Assembly (NCBI RefSeq): GCF_008329985.2
Contig: NZ_CP038437.2
Coordinates: 4,831,270-4,895,269, forward strand
Direction of reading: 5' to 3'
Length of the DNA stretch: 64,000 nucleotides
From: Halomonas binhaiensis
GTDB lineage: Bacteria; Pseudomonadota; Gammaproteobacteria; Pseudomonadales; Halomonadaceae
Shown here: positions 46,300-55,940 of the stretch, one piece after another
How positions within the stretch are numbered: the stretch's first letter is position 1
Layout: each line of letters opens with the position of its first letter
Notes under the pieces: generated by a model
The model's database searches: none
What the model was told of the DNA's origin: nothing
What the model saw: the letters and a program-made list of their open reading frames with translations, nothing else
Made by a program: the position numbers and the translations under genes

Positions 46300-47087
46300 G
46301 GTGCCATGCTGTCCAGTATCAGATGTAGATAGCTAAGCCCCTGGTGAACATGGCGTTCAAGGAATGGACCAAGCTCTTTCATCAGAGCAATCAGCAGAAC
46401 CAGTCCAACAGTCAGGGTCGTAGGAAAGCCGATATTGAACACGGTCAGTTGTGGGGCTGCGCGGTTGAGAATCCCCAGCGCCAGGTTGATGACCAGTAGC
46501 GAAGCGACCAATGGCAGGGCCAGTAGTAACCCTGTGGCAAAAATGCTGGCGCTATAGCGGACAACCAGAATGAAGGCCTCGGGATTGAAGTGCTGGATAC
46601 CGATCGGCAGGGTGATGAAGCTATTGACCAATGTTTCCAGAACAATCAGATGGCCATTCAGAGAAAGAAAGATCAATAGCATGAACATATAGAGGTAACG
46701 GGACACCACCGTCATGTTGGTCCCGATGGATGGGTCAAAGAAGGTAGCAAACGCCAATCCCATCTGCAGGCCAATGAACTCGCCGCTGGCCTGCACCATT
46801 CCTAGCATCACACGCACCGTCATGCCGATGGTCACGCCGATGATGATCTGTTCCACAATCAGACCAAATCCCGACCAGGACGATATCGGTATGGCCGGCA
46901 TCGGAGGAATCAGAGGCGCAATCATCATGCTGATGGCTGCTGCCAGGGCAACCTTGACCTGGGTGGGAATCGCCCCATGCCCCCACAGTGGTGCGCTCAG
47001 CATCAGTGAGGATATGCGGAAGAAGGGCCACAGGAAGATAACCAGCCAATCCTGCAGTTGGTTAGAGGTGAGCTCGATCATCGGCAT
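46287..47087 (-). CDS. fliR: Flagellar export gate protein FliR
   Basis: A membrane component of the export gate with FliP and FliQ. The 266-residue protein has six hydrophobic segments; the family block MLSAPLWGHGAIPTQVKVAL lies near the N-terminus, followed by the GEFIGLQMGLAFATFFDP region. It is the last gene of the long fli operon, after fliQ. Confidence 0.96.
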   Translation of the reverse strand: MPMIELTSNQLQDWLVIFLWPFFRISSLMLSAPLWGHGAIPTQVKVALAAAISMMIAPLIPPMPAIPISSWSGFGLIVEQIIIGVTIGMTVRVMLGMVQASGEFIGLQMGLAFATFFDPSIGTNMTVVSRYLYMFMLLIFLSLNGHLIVLETLVNSFITLPIGIQHFNPEAFILVVRYSASIFATGLLLALPLVASLLVINLALGILNRAAPQLTVFNIGFPTTLTVGLVLLIALMKELGPFLERHVHQGLSYLHLILDSMAPLTQ

Positions 47088-47110
47088 TGCATGCTCATGA
47101 GGCCTGCCAT

Positions 47111-47380
47111 CTATGAAGCCAACCCCGGGATCTGCTGGAACAGTTCTCGGGTAAAACCCAGGATCAATTGCAGCATCCAGGGGCCGGCCAGCACCAGCAC
47201 GGTGAATACGGCCAGAATCTTGGGGATGAATGACAGCGTCATCTCGTTGATCTGAGTGGCTGCCTGAAACAAGCTGACCAGTAATCCACTGAACAGCGCA
47301 GTCAGCAGTAAGGGAGCGCCAAGCAGCAAGGTCACTCGCATGCCCTGGTGGGCCAGGTCCATCACGAATCCGGGAGTCAT
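47111..47380 (-). CDS. fliQ: Flagellar export gate protein FliQ
   Basis: A small gate protein of 89 residues with two membrane helices. LLGAPLLLTALFSGLLVSLFQAATQINEMTLSFIPKI-type sequence (residues 17-53) is the conserved core. It sits between fliP and fliR. Confidence 0.96.
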   Translation of the reverse strand: MTPGFVMDLAHQGMRVTLLLGAPLLLTALFSGLLVSLFQAATQINEMTLSFIPKILAVFTVLVLAGPWMLQLILGFTRELFQQIPGLAS

Positions 47381-47438
47381 GGCTGGTGTCTCTTGAACAT
47401 TGAACTGAACGATTCAGGCCGAATTTTCATTTACATCG

Positions 47439-47498
47439 AGCTTTTAAAACAAACCTTCAAACCGCTTTTTAAACCACTTCTTAAACCATTCTTTAAAC
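47439..47498 (-). repeat. 12-bp x5 tandem array repeating the fliP stop codon in frame
   Basis: Five 12-bp units fill 47439-47498. On the coding strand four begin GTTTAA or GTTTGA and the last begins GTTTTA. The first unit carries the real fliP end (Val codon GTT and stop TAA at 47493-47495). Because 12 is a multiple of three, three more in-frame stops follow at 12-nt intervals (two TAA, one TGA). Confidence 0.9.
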
Positions 47499-48263
47499 AT
47501 AGAAACTCTGTGCCAACGAACCGATGATCAACTGCCAACCATCGACCAGGACAAATAGCATCAATTTGAATGGGAGCGAGATAGTGACGGGAGGCACCAT
47601 CATCATGCCCAGCGACATCAGCACACTGGCCACGACCAGGTCGATGATGAGAAAGGGAATGAAGATGGTGAAGCCGATCTGAAAGGCGGTCTTCAATTCG
47701 CTGGTGACGAAGGCTGGCACCAGTACCTGAAATGGGACATCTCTTGATGATTGCATGGGAGCGGTATCCGCCAGGCGTGCAAACATCGCCAGGTCGGGTT
47801 GTCGGGTCTGGCCCAGCATGAACTCCCGCAGTGGCTCCTGGGCGTGTTGCAGGAACTCTTCGAAGCCGATCTCGTTGGCAGCCAGCGGCTCCCAGGCATG
47901 TTGGTAAATGTCTGAAAATACGGGCGACATGATGAACGCAGTGAGAAACAGGGCCATGCCGAGCAAGACTTGGTTGGGAGGTGTCGTTGAGGTGCCCATG
48001 GCGGTGCGCAACAGGCTCAACACAATGATGATGCGAGTGAAGCTGGTCATCATCAGCAGCGCAGCCGGCAGGAAGGCCATGGCGCTGAGCAGAATCAAGG
48101 TTTGCACCGACAGGGACCATTTTTGTCCACCATCAGTCAGTGGTTGGCTGACGATGGCGGGCAGTTGTTGCGCCAGAGCCGGTGAGGCGAACACCAGGGC
48201 CAGAAAGCAAACGGACCAGGTGAGATGTCGTCTTGAAAGCCCAGTGTTGCGTAGAAGGGTCAT
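47493..48263 (-). CDS. fliP: Flagellar export gate protein FliP
   Basis: The core pore-forming protein of the export gate, 256 residues with a signal peptide and four membrane segments. Hallmarks: [28 protein letters not shown] and the C-terminal [25 protein letters not shown]. It overlaps fliO by 4 bp. Its stop codon lies in a repeated 12-bp unit. Confidence 0.97.
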   Translation of the reverse strand: MTLLRNTGLSRRHLTWSVCFLALVFASPALAQQLPAIVSQPLTDGGQKWSLSVQTLILLSAMAFLPAALLMMTSFTRIIIVLSLLRTAMGTSTTPPNQVLLGMALFLTAFIMSPVFSDIYQHAWEPLAANEIGFEEFLQHAQEPLREFMLGQTRQPDLAMFARLADTAPMQSSRDVPFQVLVPAFVTSELKTAFQIGFTIFIPFLIIDLVVASVLMSLGMMMVPPVTISLPFKLMLFVLVDGWQLIIGSLAQSFYV

Positions 48264-48703
48264 TGTGCTCGGTCCTTGCTACGAAGGGGAGCGACACACC
48301 GTCGAGCCAAGTACTCTTGGAAGCGACCGCTGTGGACGTCCGGGTTGCCAGCCTCTGCAGAAGATGTCTCTTGCTGGGCTTCAAGGGTGTCGAGCAGAGT
48401 AATCTGGCTGCCCCCTACGCCCAATACCAACCAGCGGTCCTGAACCTCCATGACCACGACTTTCTCTTTCGCACCCACTGGCAGGCTGCCGACGATGCGC
48501 AAGCGAGCCCCCGTTCCCTGACATGAACGGTTTCGACGGCGCAGCAGGGCGGCCAAGGTCAGGATCAAGACCACCACCACCGCCAGAGAAAAAGCGGTCT
48601 TGCTCAGCATGGCAAGCCCGGACAGGTCGTTGCCACCGAGAGTGGCGAGGGTCTGGGTTGTTGTTTCCTGGGCGGAGTCCAGTGTGATGCTGGAGGCTGT
48701 CAT
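48260..48703 (-). CDS. fliO: Flagellar protein FliO
   Basis: A bitopic membrane protein that helps FliP assemble. One membrane helix (about 33-52) and a cytoplasmic domain with [29 protein letters not shown], the diagnostic block. 147 residues; 4-bp overlaps with fliN and fliP. Confidence 0.93.
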   Translation of the reverse strand: MTASSITLDSAQETTTQTLATLGGNDLSGLAMLSKTAFSLAVVVVLILTLAALLRRRNRSCQGTGARLRIVGSLPVGAKEKVVVMEVQDRWLVLGVGGSQITLLDTLEAQQETSSAEAGNPDVHSGRFQEYLARRCVAPLRSKDRAQ

Positions 48704-49209
48704 CGATTGAGCTTCTGCACGCGTTCAGAAGGTGTGATGATCTCCGTGATACGGATGCCGTAGTGATCATCCACTACCACCACTTCACCCTGGGCGATCA
48801 GGTAGCCATTGATCAGAATGTCCATTGGCTCTCCTGCCAGCCCTTCCAGCTCAACCACTGAACCCTGAGTGAGTTCCAGCAGTTGCTTGATGGTCAGCCG
48901 AGTTCGTCCCAGCTCTACCGTGAGCTTGACGGGGATATCCATGACCATCTCAAGATCACGAGGCCCCGTTGACTCCTGGCTGACCTGTGCAGAGTCGGTT
49001 AAAGGTCGAAACACGCTATCTCTTGTTGCGTCGTTTCTCGTGTTGCCATCGTCTGTTTCGTTGTCCGAGGCATCGTTGTCTGAGGCATCGCTGTCATCCG
49101 TATTGGAGGACGCCTCGGAGGCTTGCTCGGCCATGGCTTCCGCCCAGGGGTCGTCTTCGGCAAGCGGAGTGTCGGATTCGGCTAGCTCAGAATGGTTGAG
49201 ATCAGTCAT
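48700..49209 (-). CDS. fliN: Flagellar motor switch protein FliN
   Basis: A C-ring protein of 169 residues. The ATG at 49209 has AAGGAAG upstream and overlaps no upstream gene; a longer frame upstream is inside fliM. The N-terminal half is acidic and low-complexity (repeated ASDNDASDNE), and the C-terminal SpoA domain has DIPVKLTVELGRTRLTIKQLL and GSVVELEGLAGEPMDILINGYL-type sequence. The acidic linker is longer than in E. coli FliN (137 residues). Confidence 0.96.
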   Translation of the reverse strand: MTDLNHSELAESDTPLAEDDPWAEAMAEQASEASSNTDDSDASDNDASDNETDDGNTRNDATRDSVFRPLTDSAQVSQESTGPRDLEMVMDIPVKLTVELGRTRLTIKQLLELTQGSVVELEGLAGEPMDILINGYLIAQGEVVVVDDHYGIRITEIITPSERVQKLNR

Positions 49210-49210
49210 G

Positions 49211-50245
49211 TCACGCTTCCTTGGGTGAAAGGCAGGAGTCTTTGACAAAGGTGCCGCCAGGAGCATGGCCGGCGGAATGATTGAACATGTTCAGGACGCG
49301 CAGAGCTTTCAAGTCGTGCTGACTGCCGTATTCACACTCCATCACTGGCACGCCATCGACCCGGGCGGTAACGGTCTCCGGCAGGTCCAGAGGCAGAATG
49401 TCGCCGATGGAAAGGTGCATCACTTCATCGATACGAGAGGCAATTGTGGCAAAGTCGGCCACCAGTTCGATGACGGGGTTGCGCAGTTGACCCGCCATGC
49501 GCCGATGGAATGTCCCATCCTTGTCACGGCTGCCGTCGCTGAGAGGGTTGCTGAGCAGGTCGCGCAGAGGCTCGATCATGGTGTAGGGAATGCAGACCTG
49601 AAAGTTCGAGGCCAGGTTGCCGACTTCCAGGTGAAAAGTGGTATTGACCACGATCTCGTTGGGAGAGTTGGTGATGTTGGCGAATTTTGACTGCATTTCT
49701 GAACGCAGATAGCTGATTTCCAAAGGATAGACTGACTTCCAGGCTTCGCTGTAGCCATCGATGGCCAGTTGCAGCACACGTTGGATGATGCGTTGTTCGG
49801 TATCCGTGAACTCGCGTCCTTCGGACTTGGTCACGAAGCGCCCATCACCACCGAAGAGGTTGTCGACCACCATGAACACCAGGCTCGGCGGGAAGACGAT
49901 CAGTGCGGTCCCCTTCAAGGGCTTCATGGCGATCATGTTGATATTGGTGGGGACTGGCACATTGCGCGAGAAATCGCTGTAGCTCTGGTATTGCACTGAT
50001 TCCACGGTGATATCGGCGCTTCGTCTGAGCAAGTTGAACATGCCCATACGGAAGTGGCGGGCGAAGCGTTCGTTGATGATATCCAGTGCCTGGAGTCGTT
50101 CACGAATGACACGGTGCAAGGTAGCGGGATCGAAAGGGCGGGCGTGGCTGTGGGTGGTGCTTCCCTTGCTTTCACTCTCATCATCTCCGACGCCCTTGAG
50201 CAGGGCGTCGATTTCTTCCTGGGACAGATGATCGTCGTGGGACAT
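49211..50245 (-). CDS. fliM: Flagellar motor switch protein FliM
   Basis: The CheY-binding C-ring protein, 344 residues. The N-terminal LSQEEIDALLKGV is the CheY-P-binding peptide, the middle domain has HFRMGMFNLLRRSADITV, and the C-terminal SpoA domain ends in MECEYGSQHDLKALRVL. It precedes fliN by 1 bp. Confidence 0.97.
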   Translation of the reverse strand: MSHDDHLSQEEIDALLKGVGDDESESKGSTTHSHARPFDPATLHRVIRERLQALDIINERFARHFRMGMFNLLRRSADITVESVQYQSYSDFSRNVPVPTNINMIAMKPLKGTALIVFPPSLVFMVVDNLFGGDGRFVTKSEGREFTDTEQRIIQRVLQLAIDGYSEAWKSVYPLEISYLRSEMQSKFANITNSPNEIVVNTTFHLEVGNLASNFQVCIPYTMIEPLRDLLSNPLSDGSRDKDGTFHRRMAGQLRNPVIELVADFATIASRIDEVMHLSIGDILPLDLPETVTARVDGVPVMECEYGSQHDLKALRVLNMFNHSAGHAPGGTFVKDSCLSPKEA

Positions 50246-50257
50246 GGCAATACCGAC

Positions 50258-50743
50258 CTATTGGACGATGAACTGAGTGAACAGTACCTTGATGATCTTT
50301 GCTTCGTGGCTGCTTTCAGCCAGGTCGCTGCATAAGCGCTGCGCGATGTCATCGGCGAGCTGCTGCTTTCCCTGCGGGGTCACCAGATCTTCGGCTTTAT
50401 GCCCGGAGAGCAGTTTCAATAAGCAATCCTGTACTTGAGGGAGTTGCTGCTGCAGGGCATCACGATCGGCTTCAGAAGCCAGCTCCAGCGTAATGCCGGC
50501 ATAGAGCATGCGCGGTCCATCCCCATCATCGGCCAGATTGACGGTAAGTGGCTGGAGGGCCAGATAAACAGGATCCGCAGGTGGCGTGTCGGCTTTATCG
50601 GTGATGGCCGGTGAATCGCTGGCAGGAGGTTGGGCCGTTTCGGCTCGCTCTTGCAAGAGCAAGTAGACGGCTATTGCCGTGGAGGCGAGAGCCAGCACCA
50701 CCACGACGATCAAGCTCCTTATCAGCCAACGTGACTTTGCCAT
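50258..50743 (-). CDS. fliL: Flagellar basal-body protein FliL
   Basis: A stator-associated inner-membrane protein of 161 residues. One membrane helix (about 8-30) and a periplasmic domain with PVYLALQPLTVNLADD and the C-terminal IKVLFTQFIVQ are typical. It precedes fliM. Confidence 0.94.
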   Translation of the reverse strand: MAKSRWLIRSLIVVVVLALASTAIAVYLLLQERAETAQPPASDSPAITDKADTPPADPVYLALQPLTVNLADDGDGPRMLYAGITLELASEADRDALQQQLPQVQDCLLKLLSGHKAEDLVTPQGKQQLADDIAQRLCSDLAESSHEAKIIKVLFTQFIVQ

Positions 50744-50883
50744 CTGCGTGAAACTCCCCTTCGAGCATTACAGGCGTTGAGACCCGGGTTCAGCACGGGT
50801 ATATGGACGCTCAGTATGGCCATGGAGAAGGGGAGACGAAGGTTCGAACAGGGCTGAACTTTGTTGCTATCTCAGGGTTTTGC

Positions 50884-52278
50884 TCAAGCATACAGGTCGA
50901 TGCGACCCTCCATCCTGCTGGCACGGGGGCTGGTGCCCTGAGTGACTTCTGCCACCGCGGTTATCTGAAGGTCTTCGGTCTCAGCCAATCTGGCAGATGT
51001 GCTGGAGTGGGAAGACTCGTCCTGGGCAAACCCTTGGCTACCAACAGAAGTATCGCCCAGTTGGATACCTTGTTCTGCCAGGGCTTCGCGCAGTTGTGGA
51101 ATGGCCTGTTCCACGGCATGGCGCACCTGGGGGTGAGTCGAGAAGAACTGGGCCTGGGCGCCGTGCTCGCCAAGACGCAGGCTAATGGATAAAGGCCCTA
51201 GCTCGGCGGGGTGCAGGCGCAATTCGACACGATGATCGCCCTCGGCCGTGCTTCTTGCCTGGCTGAAGCGGGCCAGGGTGGAACTGAGCTGTCCTGACCA
51301 GGCAGGGTCGTTGACGGGCAGGGCAATGCTGGCCTGAAAAGTGCCGGGACCTGATGCTCCCGGAAGACGAGCGCTGCTGGAAGTCATGGTCGATCCAGCG
51401 GGGGTGAGCGCTGAGTCATGGGAGTGGACGCTGGAAGCGGTGGACACCGCCTCTTTTTTCTCCAGACCTCCTGCATACTCTGTACTGGCCATTCTATCGG
51501 GTAATGCTGCGGGCGTCCGGTTGTCAAAGTGAGCTGGATAAGCAGGACCGGGCCCGGCTGGTCTATTACCTTCTGCTGCTTCCACTGGCTGGTCATTGAG
51601 CGTCTGGTGCCTTGTCTGTTCTTCACGACCCGTCAGAGCCAATATGGCGGAATTCGATGAAGGTGCTTGCACGACGTTTTCTGGCACTGAAGAAACTGAC
51701 CTGGAGAGTGGAGAGAGTGAGCCGGGAGAGACAGGGAAAGCACTTGACGATGTGACGGCGCCCCGGCGCTCCTGGCGGACTTCGATCATCTGGGCAAGAC
51801 GTTCTCCAGCCTGGTCGAGTGGCCTGGCATCCTGGCCTGCAGACATGAGGCGTTCATTGGGAAGTGCCCCATGGGAAATCGGTTCATGGGTGAGTGATTC
51901 ATTGAGAAGCGGCTTACTGGAGAGTAGCTCACTAGAAAGTGGCTCAGCAGTGCCAGCGGCAAGCCCCGCAACGACGAGTCCGGTGTAGGCCGGTGGCAGT
52001 GTACTGGCGTCAGCAGGCAAGGCCGCGTAATGGGCATCCGGTACCAGGCTGTGCTGTGGATCAGACGGATTGTCTGCTGAGTCCTGATGGTCGTGCTTGC
52101 CTTCAGAGGGCACCTCCGAGGCTGAATCGGAGGAGGCGTCAGGTGATCTAGCAGCATCCAGTTGTTCGGCAAAGCTTTTACCGTTCATGAGGGAAGGGTC
52201 GACAGTATCATCCTGGGCAGCAGGTGCCGATGAGGATGCGGAAGTGCCATTGGGGGTGAATGCGAGCAGAATATCCAT
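50884..52278 (-). CDS. fliK: Flagellar hook-length control protein FliK
   Basis: The molecular ruler that ends hook growth, 464 residues. The N-terminal 300 residues are polar and low-complexity, including five-residue repeats (about 108-140). The C-terminal domain has the conserved VELRLHPAELGPLSISLRLGEHGAQAQFFS-type stretch and LREALAEQGIQLGDTSV. It follows fliJ, the standard place. A second FliK-like gene is at 22035-23048. Confidence 0.94.
   Translation of the reverse strand: MDILLAFTPNGTSASSSAPAAQDDTVDPSLMNGKSFAEQLDAARSPDASSDSASEVPSEGKHDHQDSADNPSDPQHSLVPDAHYAALPADASTLPPAYTGLVVAGLAAGTAEPLSSELLSSKPLLNESLTHEPISHGALPNERLMSAGQDARPLDQAGERLAQMIEVRQERRGAVTSSSAFPVSPGSLSPLSRSVSSVPENVVQAPSSNSAILALTGREEQTRHQTLNDQPVEAAEGNRPAGPGPAYPAHFDNRTPAALPDRMASTEYAGGLEKKEAVSTASSVHSHDSALTPAGSTMTSSSARLPGASGPGTFQASIALPVNDPAWSGQLSSTLARFSQARSTAEGDHRVELRLHPAELGPLSISLRLGEHGAQAQFFSTHPQVRHAVEQAIPQLREALAEQGIQLGDTSVGSQGFAQDESSHSSTSARLAETEDLQITAVAEVTQGTSPRASRMEGRIDLYA
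51850..51950 (-). repeat. 15-bp in-frame repeats in fliK encoding pentapeptides
   Basis: About six consecutive degenerate 15-bp units encode PLSSE, LLSSK, PLLNE, SLTHE, PISHG and ALPNE. Ends are approximate. The array lies in the low-complexity ruler part of FliK, so copy-number change would alter ruler length. Confidence 0.7.
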
Positions 52279-52295
52279 GTTCAGACTCCAAGGGG

Positions 52296-52754
52296 TCAGA
52301 GGCCGTTGGGTAGAGCGTTTTCGCGCTGCCGGCGTCCATTGATCAGATCATCGAGGGTGCGTTGTTCGCGGCGTGACAGGTGATAGGCCTGTTCGCCGGC
52401 CCGTCGGCTGGCCAGCGTGTCATAGGCTTTCAGGCGGCGTTGCTCCTGCTGCCAGTGCTGCTGGCAACGTTCCACCTTGTGGCGTTGGGCTTCAATGCCA
52501 TCGCGGGCCTTGCATAGTGCGGTATCCAGGGAAGCAAGAAAGCGTTGGGTGTTATGCAGGGTGGCCGTGGCCACACCTTGGCGCATGGCATCGTTGAGAT
52601 AGCAAGCGTACTCCTGGCGGTAACGCTGCAAGGATTCAAGCTGCTGATGTGCCTGCTGTTCGGTGCTGCGTTCATTGGCCAGATGCTGGCCAGCCTGATC
52701 TCGTGCCTCTCGGGCCAGTTCTATCAGAGTGTCGAGGGGCGTCGTATTGCTCAT
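52296..52754 (-). CDS. fliJ: Flagellar export protein FliJ
   Basis: A coiled-coil stalk protein of the export ATPase, 152 residues, almost entirely helical and rich in Q, R and E. The pattern [22 protein letters not shown] and [21 protein letters not shown] fits the family. Its ATG overlaps the fliI stop. Confidence 0.9.
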   Translation of the reverse strand: MSNTTPLDTLIELAREARDQAGQHLANERSTEQQAHQQLESLQRYRQEYACYLNDAMRQGVATATLHNTQRFLASLDTALCKARDGIEAQRHKVERCQQHWQQEQRRLKAYDTLASRRAGEQAYHLSRREQRTLDDLINGRRQRENALPNGL

Positions 52755-54262
52755 GAACTACCTCCAAGGACGGTATTTCCAAGGACGGTATTTCCAAGGA
52801 CAGTATTCAGCGCTTGCCGTGACTGCTCGAGGTTGGAGCATTCATCGGTGCGTTGCTGCAGGAAAGCTTCCAGTTTCGGATAGCGACGTACGGCTTCATC
52901 CAGACGTGGGTCGTGGCCTGGCTGGTAGGCGCCGACGCTGATCAGGTCTCGATTGCGCTGATAGCGTGACAGCATGCCCTTGAACGCCTGGGCCTGGCGG
53001 CACTGGTTATCATCGGCGACGGCATTCATGACACGGCTGATGGATGCTTCTATATCGATGGCGGGATAATGACCGGCTTCTGCCAGGGTGCGTGACAACA
53101 CCACGTGTCCGTCGAGAATCGCACGTGCGGAATCGGCAATGGGGTCCTGCTGGTCGTCACCTTCGGTAAGCACGGTATAGAACGCGGTGATGGAGCCTCC
53201 ACCGACACCGGCATTGCCAGCACGCTCGACCAGGCTGGGCAGCTTGGCGAAGACAGAAGGGGGATAGCCCTTGGTGGCGGGCGGCTCACCGATCGCCAGA
53301 GCAATCTCGCGCTGAGCCATGGCATAGCGAGTGAGCGAGTCCATGATCAACAGGACATTCTTGCCTTCATCTCGGAAACCCTCGGCAAGGCGAGTGGCAT
53401 AGGCCGCCCCTTGCAGACGCTGCAAGGGAGAAGTATCTGCCGGGGCTGCGACGACAACGGAGCGGCGCAGGCCTTCCTTACCGAGAATGTTATCGATGAA
53501 GTCCTGTACTTCACGGCCACGCTCTCCTATCAGGCCGACCACGATGACGTCGGCTTGGGTGTAACGCGCCATCATGCCAAGCAGAACCGATTTACCTACA
53601 CCTGATCCGGCAAACAGCCCCATGCGCTGACCCCTTCCAACGCATAGCAGGGCATTGATGGCGCGGATACCGACATCAATCTGCTGTTCTATGGGGGCTC
53701 TGGACAAGGGGTTCAGCTGCGGTGTGGCCAGAGGGGCTCGGGGTGCTTCATCCAGGCTTCCGAGGTCATCCAGAGGAGCGCCGTTACCATCTAGCACCCT
53801 GCCGAGCAGCGTTTGCCCCAGGGGGAAGCGCCGAGCACTGCCGGGCGCCCCATCACCGAGAGGAAGCACTTTTGCACCTGGAATCAGGCCATTGACCTCG
53901 GCCAATGGCATCAGATACAGGCGTTCGCCTGAAAAGCCTACAACCTGTGCTTCAGCATAATTTGCTCGGTCGTCTATGCCATTCTTCGGTAGTTCGATCA
54001 GACAGCCATCACCCAGTGCCACCTGGATACCTACAGCCTCAATCACCATTCCTGTGGCTCGCACGACCCGACCGCTGATGCGCTGGCTTGGCAAGTTCAC
54101 GAGGCGCTGGGCAACGGCGTTCAGGGCCTGTTGCCAATGACGCTGATGAGGGCATGTCAGGGATGTGTTGGGCATGGAGAGTGTGTCATTGGGTGCCAGA
54201 CGAACTGCCTCGCCTGCGGACTTGTGAACTGACTGACTGCCAGCGTTGCTCCCAGGTGGCAT
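52751..54262 (-). CDS. fliI: Flagellum-specific export ATPase FliI
   Basis: The F1-beta-like ATPase of the export apparatus. Walker A is GSGVGKS (about residue 220), Walker B lies in [17 protein letters not shown], and an ATPase signature follows. Start choice: ATG at 54262 has GGAG 6 nt upstream but overlaps fliH by 77 bp, and ATG at 54175 gives a start just after fliH but has no ribosome-binding site. The C-terminus carries three in-frame TVLGN-type repeats (52764-52808) not expected in the family. fliJ overlaps. Confidence 0.95.
   Translation of the reverse strand: MPPGSNAGSQSVHKSAGEAVRLAPNDTLSMPNTSLTCPHQRHWQQALNAVAQRLVNLPSQRISGRVVRATGMVIEAVGIQVALGDGCLIELPKNGIDDRANYAEAQVVGFSGERLYLMPLAEVNGLIPGAKVLPLGDGAPGSARRFPLGQTLLGRVLDGNGAPLDDLGSLDEAPRAPLATPQLNPLSRAPIEQQIDVGIRAINALLCVGRGQRMGLFAGSGVGKSVLLGMMARYTQADVIVVGLIGERGREVQDFIDNILGKEGLRRSVVVAAPADTSPLQRLQGAAYATRLAEGFRDEGKNVLLIMDSLTRYAMAQREIALAIGEPPATKGYPPSVFAKLPSLVERAGNAGVGGGSITAFYTVLTEGDDQQDPIADSARAILDGHVVLSRTLAEAGHYPAIDIEASISRVMNAVADDNQCRQAQAFKGMLSRYQRNRDLISVGAYQPGHDPRLDEAVRRYPKLEAFLQQRTDECSNLEQSRQALNTVLGNTVLGNTVLGGSS
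52764..52808 (-). repeat. 15-bp x3 tandem repeat at the 3' end of fliI
   Basis: Three 15-bp units (52764-52778, 52779-52793, 52794-52808); the first two are identical, and the third differs at two bases. They encode NTVLG repeats just before the stop, lengthening the C-terminus. Confidence 0.95.
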
Positions 54263-54908
54263 CGATTTCTCCATATTCGCTGGTAATCCGGCATCCACCG
54301 CGGTGCAGGCTATCGTCTGCTTTCAGGGTCCAGCCGGCGGCTGCTAAAGTGTCCCCCAGATGTCGTTCGACGAGCACGAGGTCCTGAGGGTGCAGCCAGA
54401 GGCGCTGGCTGCCGACCAGTGGAGGATCGCTACGCAGTAATTCTTCAACCACTGACACTATCTGGCGTGGACGAGCCTTGAGCGCATCTCCAGCGAGCTG
54501 GCGCCCCGTTGCCAGCGCCAGGTCGATAAGTTGTGCGGCAATGGCGGTGTCCAGATCCTTCAAGGCGCGGTGGAAGTTTTCTATCAAGTCAGATAGCGGA
54601 CTCAGGGCTTCATGGGCCCGCTTTTCCAGTGCTTCGGCTATCTCGGCTTCAGCCTGGCTCCGTCCTTCGGCCAGCCCCTCATGCATTCCTTTCATGAAGC
54701 CCGCTTCATGCCCCTGTTCATGCCCCTCGCGGCGGCCTTGTTCAATACCTTGCAACCAGGCCTTGTGGTATAGCTCATCTGGAGAAAGAAGAGCTCCGTC
54801 ATCGTCATCACAAGAGGATTCGTCAGCGCTACAGGAGCTCTCGACGGAAAGCTCGTCCATGCACCATGGCTGCCAGGCAGCAGGCGCTGCGATGGGCTGG
54901 TCACTCAT
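54186..54908 (-). CDS. fliH: Flagellar export ATPase regulator FliH
   Basis: FliH binds FliI and holds it at the export gate. The 240-residue protein has the glycine-spaced helix typical of FliH ([18 protein letters not shown]), then the C-terminal domain with [14 protein letters not shown]. It lies between fliG and fliI. Confidence 0.93.
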   Translation of the reverse strand: MSDQPIAAPAAWQPWCMDELSVESSCSADESSCDDDDGALLSPDELYHKAWLQGIEQGRREGHEQGHEAGFMKGMHEGLAEGRSQAEAEIAEALEKRAHEALSPLSDLIENFHRALKDLDTAIAAQLIDLALATGRQLAGDALKARPRQIVSVVEELLRSDPPLVGSQRLWLHPQDLVLVERHLGDTLAAAGWTLKADDSLHRGGCRITSEYGEIDATWEQRWQSVSSQVRRRGSSSGTQ

Positions 54909-54935
54909 TCTGAAGGCCCCTGTGAATGGATGAGG

Positions 54936-55940
54936 TTACACATAAGCCTCGTCACCTCCACTGAGTACGATTTCTCCACTGTCGGCCAGACGGCGAACAA
55001 TCTGCAGAATGGCTTTTTGTTCAGTTTCCACCTGCGAGACCCGAATCGGGCCACGAGAGTCCATTTCTTCCTGCAGCAGGTCGGCGGCGCGCTGGGACAT
55101 GTTGCGCATGAACCTGGTCTTGAGGTCTTCTGGTGCACCCTTGAGTGCCACCACCAGGCTATTGTTGTCGATCTCCTTGAGCAGCAACTGGATACTGCGA
55201 TCATCCAGATCGACAAGATTCTCGAACAGGAACATTTCGTCGATGATGCGTTGGGCCAGTTCTTCGCTGTGGGCACGCACTGTGTCGATGGCTGCGCTTT
55301 CCTGGTTGGAGTTCATCAGGTTGAGAATCTCGGCAGCGGTACGCACCCCTCCCATCTTGCTGCGCTTGAGGTTCTGGCCATCAAGCATATTGGTCAACAC
55401 CTCGGTGAGCTCTTGCAGAGCCGCTGGCTGAACACCATTGAAGGTAGCGACGCGTAGCACGACATCGTTGCGCAACTTTTCAGTGAAGTGTTCCAGTACA
55501 TCGGCAGCCTGATGACGTTCCAGGTGAACCAGTACCGTGGCAATGATCTGCGGATGCTCATCGCGGATGAGTTCTGCCACCATCGATGGATCCATCAGGT
55601 TGAGGGCATCGATACCAGTGCTGCCGGAGGTGCTCTCGAGTACATCTTCGATCAGGCTGGAAGCCCGTTCGCTTCCCAGAGCCTTGGTCAACACGGCGCG
55701 AATGTGATCGCTGGAGTTGAGGTTGAAGCCGATGAACTCTCCTGCTTCTTTATGGAAGTCCTGCAGTACTTTGCGCATTTCGTCGTGGGAGATCTGGCTG
55801 AGTAACGTCATCTCCCGGGACAAATTCTGAATTTCCTTGGCACTGAGAAACTTGAACACTTCTGCCGCGCTGTCCTCATCGAGGGCCAGCAGCAGGACAG
55901 CACTGCGTCGCAGGCCGGGAGAAGCTTCAGGATGGGTCAT
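54936..55940 (-). CDS. fliG: Flagellar motor switch protein FliG
   Basis: The rotor protein that meets the stator, 334 residues of ARM-like helical repeats. SAVLLLALDEDSAAEVFKFL near the N-terminus, the EHPQIIATVLVHLE motif, and the charged torque helix DDRSIQLLLKEIDNNSLVVALKG-type region are intact. Its start overlaps fliF by 14 bp. Confidence 0.97.
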   Translation of the reverse strand: MTHPEASPGLRRSAVLLLALDEDSAAEVFKFLSAKEIQNLSREMTLLSQISHDEMRKVLQDFHKEAGEFIGFNLNSSDHIRAVLTKALGSERASSLIEDVLESTSGSTGIDALNLMDPSMVAELIRDEHPQIIATVLVHLERHQAADVLEHFTEKLRNDVVLRVATFNGVQPAALQELTEVLTNMLDGQNLKRSKMGGVRTAAEILNLMNSNQESAAIDTVRAHSEELAQRIIDEMFLFENLVDLDDRSIQLLLKEIDNNSLVVALKGAPEDLKTRFMRNMSQRAADLLQEEMDSRGPIRVSQVETEQKAILQIVRRLADSGEIVLSGGDEAYV

